Shown: positions 1-11,468, counted from the first letter of the stretch. The stretch: DNA of 64,000 nucleotides from Atrina japonica (GCA_030159075.1 BROG01000073.1:1173501-1237500), one strand, 5' to 3'. Notes: generated by a model from the sequence alone, not told the origin. Translations and numbers: made by a program.

Positions 1-1
1 T

Positions 2-119
2 GTAGTACAGGAACATGTAGACCTGTATTCCAAAGTTCTTTATCTGATTCAGGTCTTGAAGAATCTACAACATTACCTGTTAGAGGAAGAAGTACGGATG
101 CATAAAGCAGATGCTGAAT
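2..119 (+). CDS. NIPBL: NIPBL exon a (left edge cut by window)
   Basis: The open frame starts at base 2 and reads VVQEHVDLYSKVLYLIQVLK and on to RMHKADAE. It ends one base into a codon before the donor gtaagt at 120. The next exon supplies the other two bases, giving Trp. The exon probably extends left of the window. Confidence 0.88.
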
Positions 120-3100
120 GTAAGTCTTATTCAATTAAAAATTTGTTCTTTAGCCAGAGAATTGTCATCCTAGGTCATGTTTTTTTCATATCTAAACTAT
201 TGCTGTTTTTTTGCTAGGTTCAAAATAGAATGCTTCATTAATTTGTACAATCTTTCCCCGTGATAGTGATGTAAATTATGTTTTTTGAATTGGTTAAATC
301 AACAGGATTTATATTGTTGAGTTCTAATATCTATGTCTAAATATCGTTTCTAAAATACAACACTGTTTCTTTCATTTAATAATAAGTTTTGTTGCAGGCA
401 TTCACTTATTTGTGAAAGATTTAGCTTCACTTTAAAATAAATTGTTATAGAAAAAAATTGGTTGATGCCACAAAATTCTTAAAGTAAATTTGCTTTCAAA
501 ATTTTGTAACAAAGTGTAGCCATGTAAGATTATTTTACTATAATGCCATCTATAAGAAAAGTTAGTAATGATAGTTTACAGAAAAGTTTGATTTGTGATG
601 AATCTATCTCTAGGACTGAGTTGTAAGAATTTCATGTCCAGTTAGTAATTAAAACAAAAATAAAGTAGTTACATTCAAGGAAAAATTATTTTCATGGATT
701 TCAGGGAGAAAACATGCCAAAGAGGAAGATCTCAAAGAAATGGGTGATGTCCAGTCTGGGTAAGTATATTTTGTATGTTCAAGTTTGTAATTCAGATTGA
801 AATTGGAAGTACACCTTTAAACATAGTAAATACTTCTACTTTTATTTTGTCTAAATCTATTTGTAAATTACAACAAAACATTAATATGTTGTGGCCTGAC
901 CAAACCACGAAATAACGCAGGTCCAAAGTATGTCTCATTTTTCTAAATTGTAACATACAAGTCACATGCTTATATTAATGTAACCTAAATATTCACCTCT
1001 AGGATATGCAGTCATCTTTTGGGGGAAATTGATCTTTTTATGTAAATGAAGGATATATGATAAGTACTTGCCATTTGATGCTTTTCAAAGCATTTATCTG
1101 TATAAAGAATCTTTATCAATATTAAGACTGACCATAAATTTAATGTAAACTTAATTGTAGGTGTATCAATTCTTTGATTTTACTTTATATGGTTGCAGGT
1201 CACTGTTTGTTATGCCCTTACTGTGCATTTAAAATCTTACCTGTTCTAATATTGTCTTACAATATTAGTGTATAAGGCACACAGGTTGCTTTTAAGATAT
1301 AAATCAAGTTGTATTTTTCTACTTTTAACAGTATGGCCAGTACCATTATGCAAGTGTACTTGAAGCAGGTTCTTGAGTCGTTTTTCCACCGTCATTCCCA
1401 AGTGCGGTTGTCTGCTTTAAATGTGATAAATTTGGTGCTACAGCAAGGTCTTGTCCATCCTGTACAGGTAAGAAATACACTATTTAATTTTGAGTTTTCT
1501 TGGGTATAAAATACTATAAAACATGATTTATATGTTTATAAAGTCTGAATATAGAAAAATTTAACAAAAAATGAGATACTTAACTGGTTCCAATAAATGC
1601 AAGTTGAAATATATTAATATATATTTCCTCTAGTGTGTGTCATTTATTATTGGTTAAGTGTACAGATTCAGAACAAAGTTGAATACAGATGTAATGTTAA
1701 TATACTTATTTTTGATAGTGTGTGCCATATTTAATAAGTATGTGTACAGATACAGAACAAAGTATACGTGTCAAGGCTGACCAACAACTACAGGAAATTG
1801 AGAAAAAGTACCCAGGTTTCATTCATGTAAGTGTTACATCCTAATTCTTTGAAAATGAGGTAAAATATTTGTGTAGATGAGTAAAGTAACTTTTCACTAA
1901 ATTTCCACATATGTTCACTAGTTTACTTGCGGAAGGCTGGTGGTCTCTTCCCAAGTTCATTGTAACCAAGTCCTCTCCTCCACCATCTAATATTGGCCGC
2001 CACCATATAACTGAAATTGTTGAGTGTGGCAAAATTAGATACAAAAAAAAACCACAAATGTTCACATCACAGATTTATTATAAACCTGGTTCATGTACAC
2101 GGATCATTTATACATTTATCATTAAAAATTTGTCTTTTTACAGTATTTCATTTTCAACATCCTATCTATTTTTATGTGCTAAAACATTCATTTTACATCT
2201 GTAGATGAAAGCACTCCAAGGATTGAAGATGTCCTACAGATTACAAGATATTTTACAATCCAACAGTTCATCATCAGTGATTCGGGGGATGAGAAATCCA
2301 GAAGAAAACACAATCAGTTTGAACAATTACCTTTACACAGTGCTGAGAAGTAATCGCTCACATCGCAGAGCTATACTTACATCACTACTTAACTTATTTG
2401 ATGATTCTGCTGTAAGTGAGAATGTGGTATTACATTAGATCTATCATTCAGACAGCATACCATTCTTGATTGCAGATGACTGCAATTCAATAGTATCTAG
2501 TCAGATGGTTCTTTTTGAGTGGTCTGAAATTAATTAATAGCTTGTTTTGTTTCAGTTTTTGATTGTATGGAATGATAGCCCTTGTATTGGGTTGATCATT
2601 AACTTTTAGGGCACAAGAGACAAGAAATTGTTATTGAAATGCATTGTTTTGGTTTAGATGATAACATTAAATATTCTGTTTGATTATTGATTTGTCTTTA
2701 TATTATCCAGACTCATTTATTCTCCACTTTTAATTTATTATACTAACCATTGATCATTGCCTTTTGAGATTGTGAAACAGTGCTATTTTCTCCCACACTT
2801 GTCCGTAAATCACAATGATTAACCATAAAAAGATAAACCTGTCTTTCCTTCCCTCAGGAAAGACCGCTCACACATGCTGTGACTTCACAGACACACTGTC
2901 TATTATTGACATTTGCCCTGTTGTAAAGACTGGAAATGTGGGCGAAAAAGAATTGAACATTATTGTTTGTTGTGGACAGGGAATTCTTAAAACCCTCAGG
3001 AAAGAACATGACAATCCAGGCTATGCCTCATTCTGGATAGTCATGTTCTTTCCCTCTGGATTTAAGATTTCCCTGTCCACAACAAACAATCATGTAAGGG

Positions 3101-6100
3101 TCTATTAATCTTATACATGAATATACATGTAATAGCTTACATTGCTAAAAAAGTGTTCTCCCTTGTCGGTTCGTAACTTCTATTGAATTTCCTTTACACA
3201 TTTTGTGTTAATTGTTAACTTTTTTTTAAATTACAGAAAGTTTCATTAGCAGAACAGGTTTATATAGCAGATAATCTGGCATTCTTCCCCTACCAAACTC
3301 AGGACGAACCATTGTTCATCATTCATCAGATAGATATCATTGTCTCAGTTTCTGGATCTAATCTACTTCAGTCTTTCAAAGAGGTTTGCTCATGTTTTAT
3401 ATAGATTTGTTAACTGATGATTAATGCGAAAAAGACATGGATAAATAATTGATATTCTATGTACTATAAAGATTTGTCCACAGTTGAATTTGTCAGTTGT
3501 TTATGTATCTAATTCAAGATTCCGGACCTATACAGAATTTATGACAAAAATTATGTCTGTATTTGAAAAAAAAATATCGTCATACCTTTTTTAATGGGAA
3601 TGGGTCATATTTAAATGTAACATTTGGATTATTTTCAGTCTCTTGTAAATAATGAAGGAAATGTACATAATGGGGAAAGACGGGTAATAGATGACGAAGA
3701 TGATGATGAACCGGAGACACTTGCCAGTAAGTAACAAATACTCTTTGTGTTTTTATTTTAGGAAAACAAAGACATTCATTTTAAACATAGATAATTTGTA
3801 AACACATAATTTAACAAATAAAACCATGCTGTTTGTCCTTTTCAGGGAAGAAAGGAATGAATGTTGTATTGTTTCCCCCCATAAGTAATCATGTTGCTAG
3901 TTGCATTTATAAAGCCATTGCATTTGAACAGTGTGTGTGAGATTATATATTAAGGAGATGGTGTGATTGAAGATAGAATTAAGGGTATTCCCCTTTTTGA
4001 TGATAAAGTCCCTGTACCAACTGAGTTACATTGTTTTCTAATTAATAGTACATTTACCCTGGTCTGGTCATTAAGTAGTACTGTTGTTGAAGCATTTGAA
4101 ATAACAAATATATATCAACTGACAGCTTCTCATGTATTCAGGATTTTAACATTTTTTTCTTATAACAGAAAAACTACCAGAAGATATATCAACATTGTTA
4201 GACATCTGCAAGTTATCACAGGGCTGTATTTTGTTGTTACACCTAAAGCACCATTTGAAGGAAACTTATGGGTTTACAGACAGGTTAGTCTTTTTACTAG
4301 AGCTTAAACAAGCATTTGAATACTACCTTTCAATTCATGTTTTTATGTTCATTGTATTCTGCTGTTTATCTTTTACTATGTGTAGTTTTCCTATCATTCC
4401 TTACCACAAGTAATTCTCAGTACCCAGAAATCAATTAATATATGGCAGTTACAGCTAGCACATTGTTCTCAGGTAAGTATGAGTTTTAAATTCCAAACTT
4501 TTAATATTTCAGCATTTAAAAAATAAGTTGATTTAAAGATAAGATTTTTATCTGTCTGACAGTCCATGAAAAAGCACAACCAAGTTGAACGAAATTTTAC
4601 AGGAATGATGCATTTAAGGTCCTTTAGTAACATTGCTAAAATTTTGCCCATCCACCAAAAAACATGGCCATGGTGTTCAGTAGGTCCATATCCCATCCAA
4701 GAAGGCTTCCAATTGATAAAATAGTTTTAAAATTAGATCCTATGGGAAACATATCTGAAACTGCTTTGCAAATTGAAACTAAACTTGGTCAGTGTAGTCC
4801 AGATGAGCTATACAGGCTCCTGGGAGCCAATAGTTTATTATCTCTATACTCAAGCCATTGATACATCACATCTTTTTAGTTTTATTTAGATATTATATAT
4901 TTATATGTGTTCTCTTCAACAGCAAAATACACAACTACTCACCAGCGGACACAAAAACCTATGATAAACCAGTGCAAAGAAAATTTTTAGTGAAATTTAA
5001 TCCTGAAACTGTTATTGAACTTTTATTAAATGAAAGTGCAAATGAACCTGAAGAAAGTGAGGAAGTTCGACTGAAACTGATAAATGATTATTTAGAGGTA
5101 TGATTTATGTTTGTTTGTTTTTTTTTGTTTTTTTTTATACATTTCATCTTGTTAAAGTGAAATTGATGAAAGTTTGGAGGTATATAGACTACAGATTTAA
5201 TTTTTTATGATTAACATTTCAATGATGATATCAGGAATACATTAACTTGTGATGTGTGAAGGACATTTGCAGGCGATGTCTTTCAATATCCTTTACATTA
5301 CTATTTGGTTGTGTTACTTTTTAACAAACTTGAAGCAGCACAAGGAAATCATATTCGTTTCAGATTGGTGGGACTGTACCTTTAATGTCTGTCCATCATG
5401 AAGCATTGTCTTCTCGACAGCCTAGAAGTCTAAAAAAGAAATTTTGATGTGTAAAATCATATTATATTATATGGTTTCTATTTACTTAAGTGGCCGAATG
5501 GTTAGAGTATCACACTTTGAACCATGAAATCTCACTTCTTGTAAGCACACATTCGAGCGCCACTGGAACCTATGCCGATTTTTGTGAGAAAGTTTGCCAG
5601 TTTACTTGCGAAAGGTCAGTGGTCTCTTCCCAGGTACTTTATAACAGGGTTCTCTCCTCCACAATTGAAAACTGGCTGCCACCATATAACTGAAAAATAG
5701 TTGAGTGGTGTAAAACAATATTCAAAATTCAAACATTTCTTGACGTTTTTGGTTTAAACTTTAAACTTTCTTTTCCAGTTCAAAGATTTGATGTTAAGTA
5801 TAGATCCTCCAGATGAAGATGAGAGTGATGACGTGAAAAGTACAGGAAGACAAACTCCAACTCCAGGTAGTAAGTCTCCAAGAGCAGGTACAACAACAAC
5901 ACCTGATGAAGGAGGAGGTGGCGATGTAAAAGAAATTTCTGATGAAAGACCTACAGCAACAGAAAATATAGAGGAGGGCAGTACAGAAAAAAGAGTACCT
6001 CCTATCACAATTGTGAGTTTTGTACATCATAATTGTATGGTATCAAAGGTTAGGTAGAAAATGAAAGTTATAAAAGCAAACAGCTGTTTCATGAATTCCT

Positions 6101-7356
6101 TATTTTTAAGTTTGTTCCATTGTTTTAGCTATGAGGGGAACTTAGATAATTTATAAGTGGACGTTTAGTTTTAATCTGTGTAGATTTTTCCTTGTCTGTT
6201 TTTTTTTATGAGAGTTGTAGTTCTTTCCACATGTTTCAAAAGCTAAATGTCATTTATAGTTACAAATATTTTTCATAGTGATCGGTTGACTTGTATATCA
6301 TTTCTCACACCTCACTTTATTTTTCTTGCAATGTTATTGTAGTTACAATGAGCCCTCTTATGACAATCAAACTGGAAATTTTGTCCTAGTATTGAATTTT
6401 CTATTAAAAAGAAATACATTGGAAACAGCACATTGAAAAAAAATAGAGATTGATGTTGTAATAAGCAGTTGATAGATGAAATTTTATTGCCAGTATCGGA
6501 AACTAAATTCTTTTTAAAGTGATGGTAAAAGGCATCATATATGTTTGTATTTTGCAAAAACCTGTCAGCAGGTTAAGTTGTTGGAATAATAACGGCCACT
6601 ATTAGGTGGTCTGACAATGGTTTTTCACATTATTCTATCCTTAGTATGTATTCATATTTTAAGTATTAGATGAACATCTTTTACTATTATTTCGGTTTGC
6701 ATATTGATATTAACTGAGAATTTGAACAAAAGGATGTACAGAAATTAGTGCAAACAGGGAAGTTGCCAAGTAAAAGTTTACAACATGTTATGACAGGCAC
6801 AATCATTTGTCATCAAAATTCCATATTATCTAAAGTCAAGAACAAACCATCTGAAGTGGTTTTCCTTTTGTTATCACAAGGAAATTATCACTCCTATAAT
6901 TAAGTAGAAAGATCGATAAATAAATAGTTTAATCCTGTTGACTTTGATTTTAATGTTTTTACAATCTATTTGGATATTTATTTTGTATTCATATACAATA
7001 CAATGGAATGAAACTGTTTTAATCTCTAAGAAATTTAGTTTGTAATTGCTGACTGTATCACATTTTCAGTCTGCTACTGATGCTTATACAAATTCATTTA
7101 TCTCTTTTTACAGAAAACTTCACATCACAGTCATACACCTAGAACTTCACGGCATCAACATTTATTTACTACAGACAAAAAGAAAATTCCAATTCAATCC
7201 TCATCTTCCAAAAACTTCTCAAAGTCATTTAGCACACCCAAATCTTCGTCATCATCCTCGTCATGTTCAAAGAAAAAACCAAAGAAACGGCGGAAAAGAT
7301 ACGGCAGTGACAGTGATGATGATAGTGATGATGATGATCCTGATTTTGTTTTATAG
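2..7356 (+). CDS. NIPBL: NIPBL / SCC2 cohesin-loading factor, C-terminal part (11 exons, 5' end outside window)
   Basis: This is the C-terminal 541 codons of the Nipped-B-like cohesin loader, the nuclear HEAT-repeat protein that with MAU2/SCC4 loads cohesin onto chromatin and promotes loop extrusion. Eleven segments (2-119, 705-759, 1332-1467, 1719-1826, 2205-2411, 3237-3383, 3639-3726, 4169-4283, 4923-5097, 5779-6012, 7114-7356) are all bounded by AG/GT and join with no phase conflict. Recognition comes from the Nipped-B C-terminal domain: MQVYLKQVLESFFHRHSQVR, the HPVQCVPYLI junction, KADQQLQEIEKKYPGFIHMK, HRRAILTSLLNLFDDSA and EPLFIIHQIDIIVSVSGSNL are close to vertebrate NIPBL as I know it. 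The last two exons encode a low-complexity tail: acidic, Thr/Pro-rich, then Ser-rich, then a basic KKKPKKRRKR stretch, ending in alternating Ser/Asp and DPDFVL. The basic stretch may act as a nuclear localisation signal (inference). The gene appears intact; no lesion is seen. Confidence 0.95.
120..704 (+). other. NIPBL intron a-b
   Basis: AT-rich intron sequence between exons a and b. I see no repeat or secondary gene in it. Confidence 0.8.
705..759 (+). CDS. NIPBL: NIPBL exon b
   Basis: A 55-bp exon between a tttcag acceptor (to 704) and a gtaagt donor (760). It encodes RKHAKEEDLKEMGDVQSG, where KEEDLKEMGDV matches the conserved NIPBL segment. It enters and leaves in split codons that fit its neighbours. 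Confidence 0.9.
760..1331 (+). other. NIPBL intron b-c
   Basis: AT-rich intron between exons b and c, with nothing else recognised. Confidence 0.8.
1332..1467 (+). CDS. NIPBL: NIPBL exon c
   Basis: The acceptor ttttaacag ends at 1331 and the donor gtaaga starts at 1468. The exon encodes the HEAT-type helices MASTIMQVYLKQVLESFFHR and VRLSALNVINLVLQQGLVHP, followed by VQ. It is 136 bp: one base completing Gly plus 45 codons. Confidence 0.95.
1634..1680 (+). pseudogene. Decayed partial duplicate of NIPBL exon d
   Basis: The stretch after ttcctctag at 1634 repeats the first ~45 bases of exon d. TGTGTGtCAT matches TGTGTGcCAT, and tgtacagat[t/a]cagaacaaag is shared with one mismatch. The repeat offset is 85 bp and also covers the upstream ttaatata tract and the AG acceptor. 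The copy has a 1-nt length difference and an in-frame TAA after seven codons, so it cannot replace exon d. Confidence 0.7.
1719..1826 (+). CDS. NIPBL: NIPBL exon d
   Basis: A 36-codon, phase-0 exon with acceptor tttttgatag and donor gtaagtg. It encodes CVPYLISMCTDTEQSIRVKA and DQQLQEIEKKYPGFIH. A decayed partial copy of its acceptor and first ~45 bases lies 85 bp upstream (1634-1680). Confidence 0.94.
1914..2052 (+). mobile_element. SINE family A, 5'-truncated copy in NIPBL intron
   Basis: Contains the family core: gtttacttgcggaaggctgg, tggtctcttccca, ctcctccaccatctaatattgg and ccgccaccatataactgaaa, with a gtgtggcaaaattaga tail. It lacks the tRNA-like head seen at 5490. At least seven copies of this family lie in the window. 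Confidence 0.8.
2205..2411 (+). CDS. NIPBL: NIPBL exon e
   Basis: A 69-codon exon with acceptor catctgtag and donor gtaagt. It begins MKALQGLKMSYRLQDILQ and ends RRAILTSLLNLFDDSA, both characteristic of the Nipped-B C-terminal domain. The ATG at 2205 is internal to the protein and is not a start codon. Confidence 0.94.
2962..3090. repeat. Long intronic inverted repeat (58-bp arms, 13-nt loop)
   Basis: The left arm 2962-3019 and right arm 3033-3090 are reverse complements at 51 of 58 positions. The outer 22 bases pair perfectly (starting attgtttgttgtggacaggg) and the remaining mismatches cluster in one internal bulge. The loop is 3020-3032. It lies between NIPBL exons e and f. It could be a fold-back MITE or a hairpin RNA; no third copy is seen in the window. 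Confidence 0.85.
3237..3383 (+). CDS. NIPBL: NIPBL exon f
   Basis: A 49-codon exon with acceptor tttaaattacag and donor gtttgc, a weaker but usable GT site. It encodes YIADNLAFFPYQTQDEPLFI and IHQIDIIVSVSGSNLLQSFK, which are strongly NIPBL-like. Confidence 0.94.
3639..3726 (+). CDS. NIPBL: NIPBL exon g (acidic linker)
   Basis: An 88-bp exon with acceptor ttattttcag and donor gtaagt. It encodes the poorly conserved charged linker SLVNNEGNVHNGERRV followed by an Asp/Glu run. Vertebrate NIPBL also has a charged, variable linker here. Confidence 0.85.
4169..4283 (+). CDS. NIPBL: NIPBL exon h
   Basis: The acceptor cttataacag ends at 4168 and the donor gttagt starts at 4284. The exon encodes LPEDISTLLDICKLSQGCIL then LLHLKHHLKETYGFTD, the conserved 'SQGxLLLLxLKxHLK' segment of NIPBL. 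Both ends fall inside codons and fit exons g and i. Confidence 0.93.
4290..4922 (+). other. NIPBL intron h-i containing an unassigned open segment (4692-4861)
   Basis: Most of this intron is featureless. From about 4692 an open + frame ends at a TGA at 4859-4861 and encodes KIVLKLDPMGNISETALQIE and CSPDELYRLLGANSLLSLYS. The composition is more protein-like than the surroundings. It has no clear donor, so it is more likely a fossil fragment of another gene or transposon than an alternative NIPBL exon. I do not recognise the family. Confidence 0.3.
4923..5097 (+). CDS. NIPBL: NIPBL exon i
   Basis: The acceptor ctcttcaacag ends at 4922 and the donor gtatga at 5098 is somewhat weak. The exon encodes SKIHNYSPADTKTYDKPVQR and, further on, VRLKLINDYLE. 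It corresponds to the 'SKIQKYSP...KxYDKxxxRK' region of NIPBL. Confidence 0.93.
5489..5732 (+). mobile_element. SINE family A, near full-length copy
   Basis: The tRNA-like head tggccgaatggttagagtat fits an RNA polymerase III A box. A degenerate B box (cattcgagcgcc) follows at about 5550. The conserved body (gtttacttgcgaaaggtcag, ctctcctccac, gccaccatataactgaaaaa) ends in gtgtaaaacaatattcaaa. It sits in the NIPBL intron before exon j. Confidence 0.85.
5779..6012 (+). CDS. NIPBL: NIPBL exon j
   Basis: A 78-codon phase-0 exon with acceptor cttttccag and donor gtgagt. It starts FKDLMLSIDPPDEDESDDVK, matching the 'DFKLLMEHLDPDEEE' transition out of the folded domain. It then becomes Thr/Pro/Gly- and Glu-rich, consistent with a disordered tail. 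Confidence 0.9.
6013..7113 (+). other. NIPBL intron j-k
   Basis: 1.1 kb of AT-rich intron before the last NIPBL exon. No repeat or gene recognised. Confidence 0.75.
7114..7356 (+). CDS. NIPBL: NIPBL terminal exon k with stop codon
   Basis: The acceptor tctctttttacag ends at 7113. Eighty codons run to TAG at 7354-7356. The product begins KTSHHSHTPRTSRH, becomes Ser-rich, carries a basic KKKPKKRRKR run and ends with Ser/Asp repeats and PDFVL. The Ser-Asp repeats fit the CK2 acidic consensus (inference). Confidence 0.88.
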   Translation, partial: KTSHHSHTPRTSRHQHLFTTDKKKIPIQSSSSKNFSKSFSTPKSSSSSSSCSKKKPKKRRKRYGSDSDDDSDDDDPDFVL

Positions 7357-8481
7357 TGTTTTAATTGCCAAGAAAACCTGTGACATGTGATGAATGGTGT
7401 GCCGTTTCAGTGTTTAAAATGTGTGAATGTGATACTGGGTTTAGTCGGTGGAGTCCGTAGGTCCTGATGAAGGTGGCTGAGAAGAAGTTGCAAATATACT
7501 GTTCTTATCTTTACTTGCCCAATTGTGTTCACTGTTTTCCTAAGGGTCATGGCCAATGTTTCCAGATGGCCTTGATTAATCTGAAAATGTTAGAATTTGT
7601 TAAAACAAGTTAGAAAATAAGAGAAATATGGTGTTGTCTTTGTATTCTATGTTTTTTTGTAGGAAGAAATTGTTACATTAAACATGGTTAAGTTACTAGA
7701 TATTTATGCATTAAACACATAATCTTTAGGAAAATGGAAATCTGGTTTTTTTTTTTTTTGGTATTGATAAAATGTTTAATAGTGAACAATGTGGGTTGGT
7801 AAATGATCTATTTATAACTTTTTGTCATAATTCATTTTGCCCAGTTAGATATTTCTGTTTGGCAACTAAATATTTTTAATGAATTTTTTTCCCAATTTTC
7901 TCCCCTTTCAAGTTGAATTATTTTTTAAAGGACTTTTTTAAAGGACTTTATCTTTTATAGTCCATTGCAAACATATTTGCATAAAATGACAAACACTGGC
8001 TATTTTTAAAATACTTTTGATCAAATCTGCTTTTTGAGTTTTTCCCTGTAACTCACCAGAGATACAATTCATTTTATTATTTTTTTTATAGAAAAGGGTC
8101 TTTAATAATTGTGAGGCTTATGCATGAGTTTTCTTGTTTCATGGTATGTATGGACTTTTTTTCAATGAAATTTATTCTAATCACATCTTTGATAATTTAG
8201 ACCCTCGACTTGCCATATATTTTTGATACCGCCAGCAGTACTCATTGATGTGTTTCAGATCATATCCTCCGCCATGATATATGTACCAAGTATTGCATAT
8301 TCAGAATAGGTAATTATGAAACAATAACTGCATGAAATGCCATATATTTACTCCTCATTGTGGAGGCACTGCAGTTAATATCTGATCACCAAACATACAT
8401 GATGTTTGAATATATCTACATAAATCCTATTAGAGCTGAAGCACTTGGTGATCAAGTACTAATAAATTATATGTTAATAAA
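7357..8481 (+). other. NIPBL 3' UTR with candidate poly(A) signals
   Basis: AT-rich sequence after the NIPBL stop with no coding signal. The first AATAAA hexamers downstream of the stop are at 8461-8466 and 8476-8481, giving a UTR of about 1.1 kb. The true cleavage site cannot be fixed from sequence alone. Confidence 0.5.
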
Positions 8482-11468
8482 CCAGAACTTGCTCAGTTTT
8501 GTCCTATTCTTTGATCTCTATAATAATCTGGGTGTCTAAAGGAGAAAATGATCAACCACTTACTGGGTACCAACAAGTTATTCATTAGACTTCAAAAAAA
8601 ATTAGACTACATAAAAGAATTTATCCTATGCCTTACAAATTTATTGTTTCTGGTAAACGCACATAAACATGGATATCATTTTCATAGACAAATGTTTAAA
8701 GATTATTAATCGAGTCATCTGTCACTTCTGCTTTTGATAATTATTATACAATTACTGACTTTCAGGTAGAGGGCTCTCTGTATTTATCAACCTAAAATGT
8801 AACTAAGTCCAAACCTATAGGCAATGTGAATTTAGATTGTCAAGGGATAAGACTGATATTGACCTAAGTTTGTAATTCCTTTAATCCTAATTTCATGATG
8901 TTACAATACTTTGTCTCACATGGTACAGCACTGTGACATCACATTCTATGCATTTGTCTTACCACTAGCTGGTTATTATCAAATCCCATTGACAGGTTTA
9001 GGATACTATAATGTCAAATTTATGCATTATTCTTTGTTCTCAATTCTACTCCGCCCCATTTTGGCCAATCAAAGGTAGGATAATTGGTCATGTAATGATA
9101 AATATTAGCATCTAAAAGAGGTTCACGTCGCAACAGATACAGATTATTCAAATAAGGTTTTTGATTTGTTAATTTTGTTCAGTACTCGGCAAATTTTATA
9201 ATGTTAAGTATCAAAACTAGTTAAATGTGTTTTGTACCTTAGTGAGGGAACTGCAATCAGTGTCTGTACACAATACATATAGTAATAATCTTAAAAGATA
9301 TTCAGTGTAGGCTAATTCATGTTAGGCCACCAGATATTGTACAAAGCAATGTTGAAAAAGCATATAAATACATTCTTAGGGTCAGATGTTAGTGCCATTA
9401 ACTGCAGATTCTCAAGTTTCTTTTTCTGCATTTTTTAAATTTTGTAAGTTTGTTATTTCGTTATACTTTTAAATTAGAACTGCATGGAATTTGATAGATA
9501 TTGTGATAAGTTCTACTTTTTGAACCAGCAGAAATGATTACCTTATGTTTTAGACAATCAAATCCATGCAAAAAATTGAAGCATGTATCACTACTTCTTT
9601 TTCTCCTTAAATCTACTAATATATATACCATGATTTAACATTGAATATTAATTTTTATTATTCTTATCACATTTTTTATAGGAGAGAAGTTTCATTCATT
9701 CATTATATATTTGATAATTAGAAATTGAAATTGAACAAACAAATTGAATTAGATGTAATAAAGGATGTCATAATTGTTTCATTGTCTTCTCTCTTTATCA
9801 AACAAATAAAGCATTGATTTATGAAATGAAACTAAATTAGTGGTTACCAATCAAAAATTAATTTTCCAAATCACAGGTTGTAATGGTTTATATCCAGATT
9901 TACAAAAACAATAAATTAGGATGGATTTGTACTTTGTTTCTTTGCACAATCTCTCACGAATATGGGCATATGTAGTTAAGGTAAGATACTGAAATTTTAC
10001 TGGCACTTTGGTGCACATGCTGGCTACACAGCACTTTTTGACATGTAATGTTCTGAAATTTATATCGAGTTGTTTCCCTTATTTGGTAACTATGTCAATT
10101 TTGAATGATTACACATGAAGTGTAGTTGGGAATGAATATCAAGATACGGGTGTTTAATTGCAGTAAGTTTTTCTATCTGTTACTTGTCCTGACAGTTTTT
10201 ATGGACTGCTCACTTTGTAATACATGGGAACATCTACATTATCCCAGTTCAAGATAAGAAGTTCCACAGACAATGATCACCATCATGTTCAACTTTTGCT
10301 TTTGTTTTTCTTTGGTGGGGCACCAGTGTACCACTCAAATAAAATTTCAGCTTTTATGCAAACATTGATCAGATTCAGATTTTATTTATTGGTCTAATAT
10401 GGGTCAATCTTTATGAAAAATATTTTTATTTTTTTTAATATATATATAATTGGTCTAATGAAATAGTGGACAAATTGTGGTTGCATTTAACATTATTTGT
10501 TGTGGTAATGGGGCACCTTTTTACTTTGTAATTCTTTTAGGGCATGGAATAAAACAAAGTGAAAATAAAATGACAATTTGTAAACAAATTTAAAATCCAG
10601 AATGACTGTATTGGTTTCAAATTAACTTGAATAAAGTTAAAACATGACCAAGTAATTATAAATAGAAATTCTATTTCTATCTACATTCAGAAAAATGTAA
10701 TTTTAATGATTTTATAAATATTATATCAGATAATATTTCATTTTAAAATAATATTGTTGCATACTGTTTCTTATGGTTACTTAAAAGCTACAGCACGATC
10801 ATTCAAGAATATGCAACTTCTTTTCAGTTCATTTTCTTTAGTTTTACCCGTAGATGTGGCCGTTTACAAAGAACATGACATCTGTCTTATGTGTGTTAGA
10901 GAGAATGTGATTTTTTATGATTGAAATCTGCAAATTTTTTTGTGTTTTAAATGCTGTAAAACGTGTTTATGTTGTAAAGCTACTGCTGCAGTTTATCAGT
11001 CTGTTACATATTTTATGAATGAATTGGCATTTTTATAACTCAACATTAAGTCATATACATTATATTGTTCATTGTCATGATAATGTAAATTTGCTGTGAG
11101 AAAAATATTTATTTTTTACACATCATCTGTTCATTGTTCATATCATAATAGACTGATCATTTCAAATGAACTTTTTACGTCATATAAATGTGTTCATCCC
11201 AATATTGTCATCAGAAAGTAGAAAAGAAAAAAGTTATTTGATTTATTAAAAAGTTACAAACACTTACGTATGTGTGAATCTGTTTTGTTACTATGTATTT
11301 GATTTCAATTTGTGACATCTCGAAGGAGAGAAGTTAATATATATATATACAGGGTCCCCCAATGTTTTTGTTATTTTGTTTGCATCCATTATTTTTCATT
11401 GAAATAGAGAAGTTGCAAGCTGTATAGATGTAATTTAGACAACTTTAATGGATTGATACAAGAGTGAG
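8482..11468. other. Intergenic, nothing recognised
   Basis: 3 kb of AT-rich DNA without a long open frame, recognisable exon or clear repeat on either strand. A GC box/CCAAT-like pair near 9049-9076 has no gene next to it. Confidence 0.7.

Noticed and set aside
2815..3108. 97-codon + frame in a NIPBL intron
   Set aside because: Overlaps the long inverted repeat and has no conserved or splice-supported content.
9049..9076. GC box plus CCAAT box (ccgcccc ... ccaatca), a promoter-like pair
   Set aside because: No gene or open frame downstream on either strand; short motifs occur by chance.
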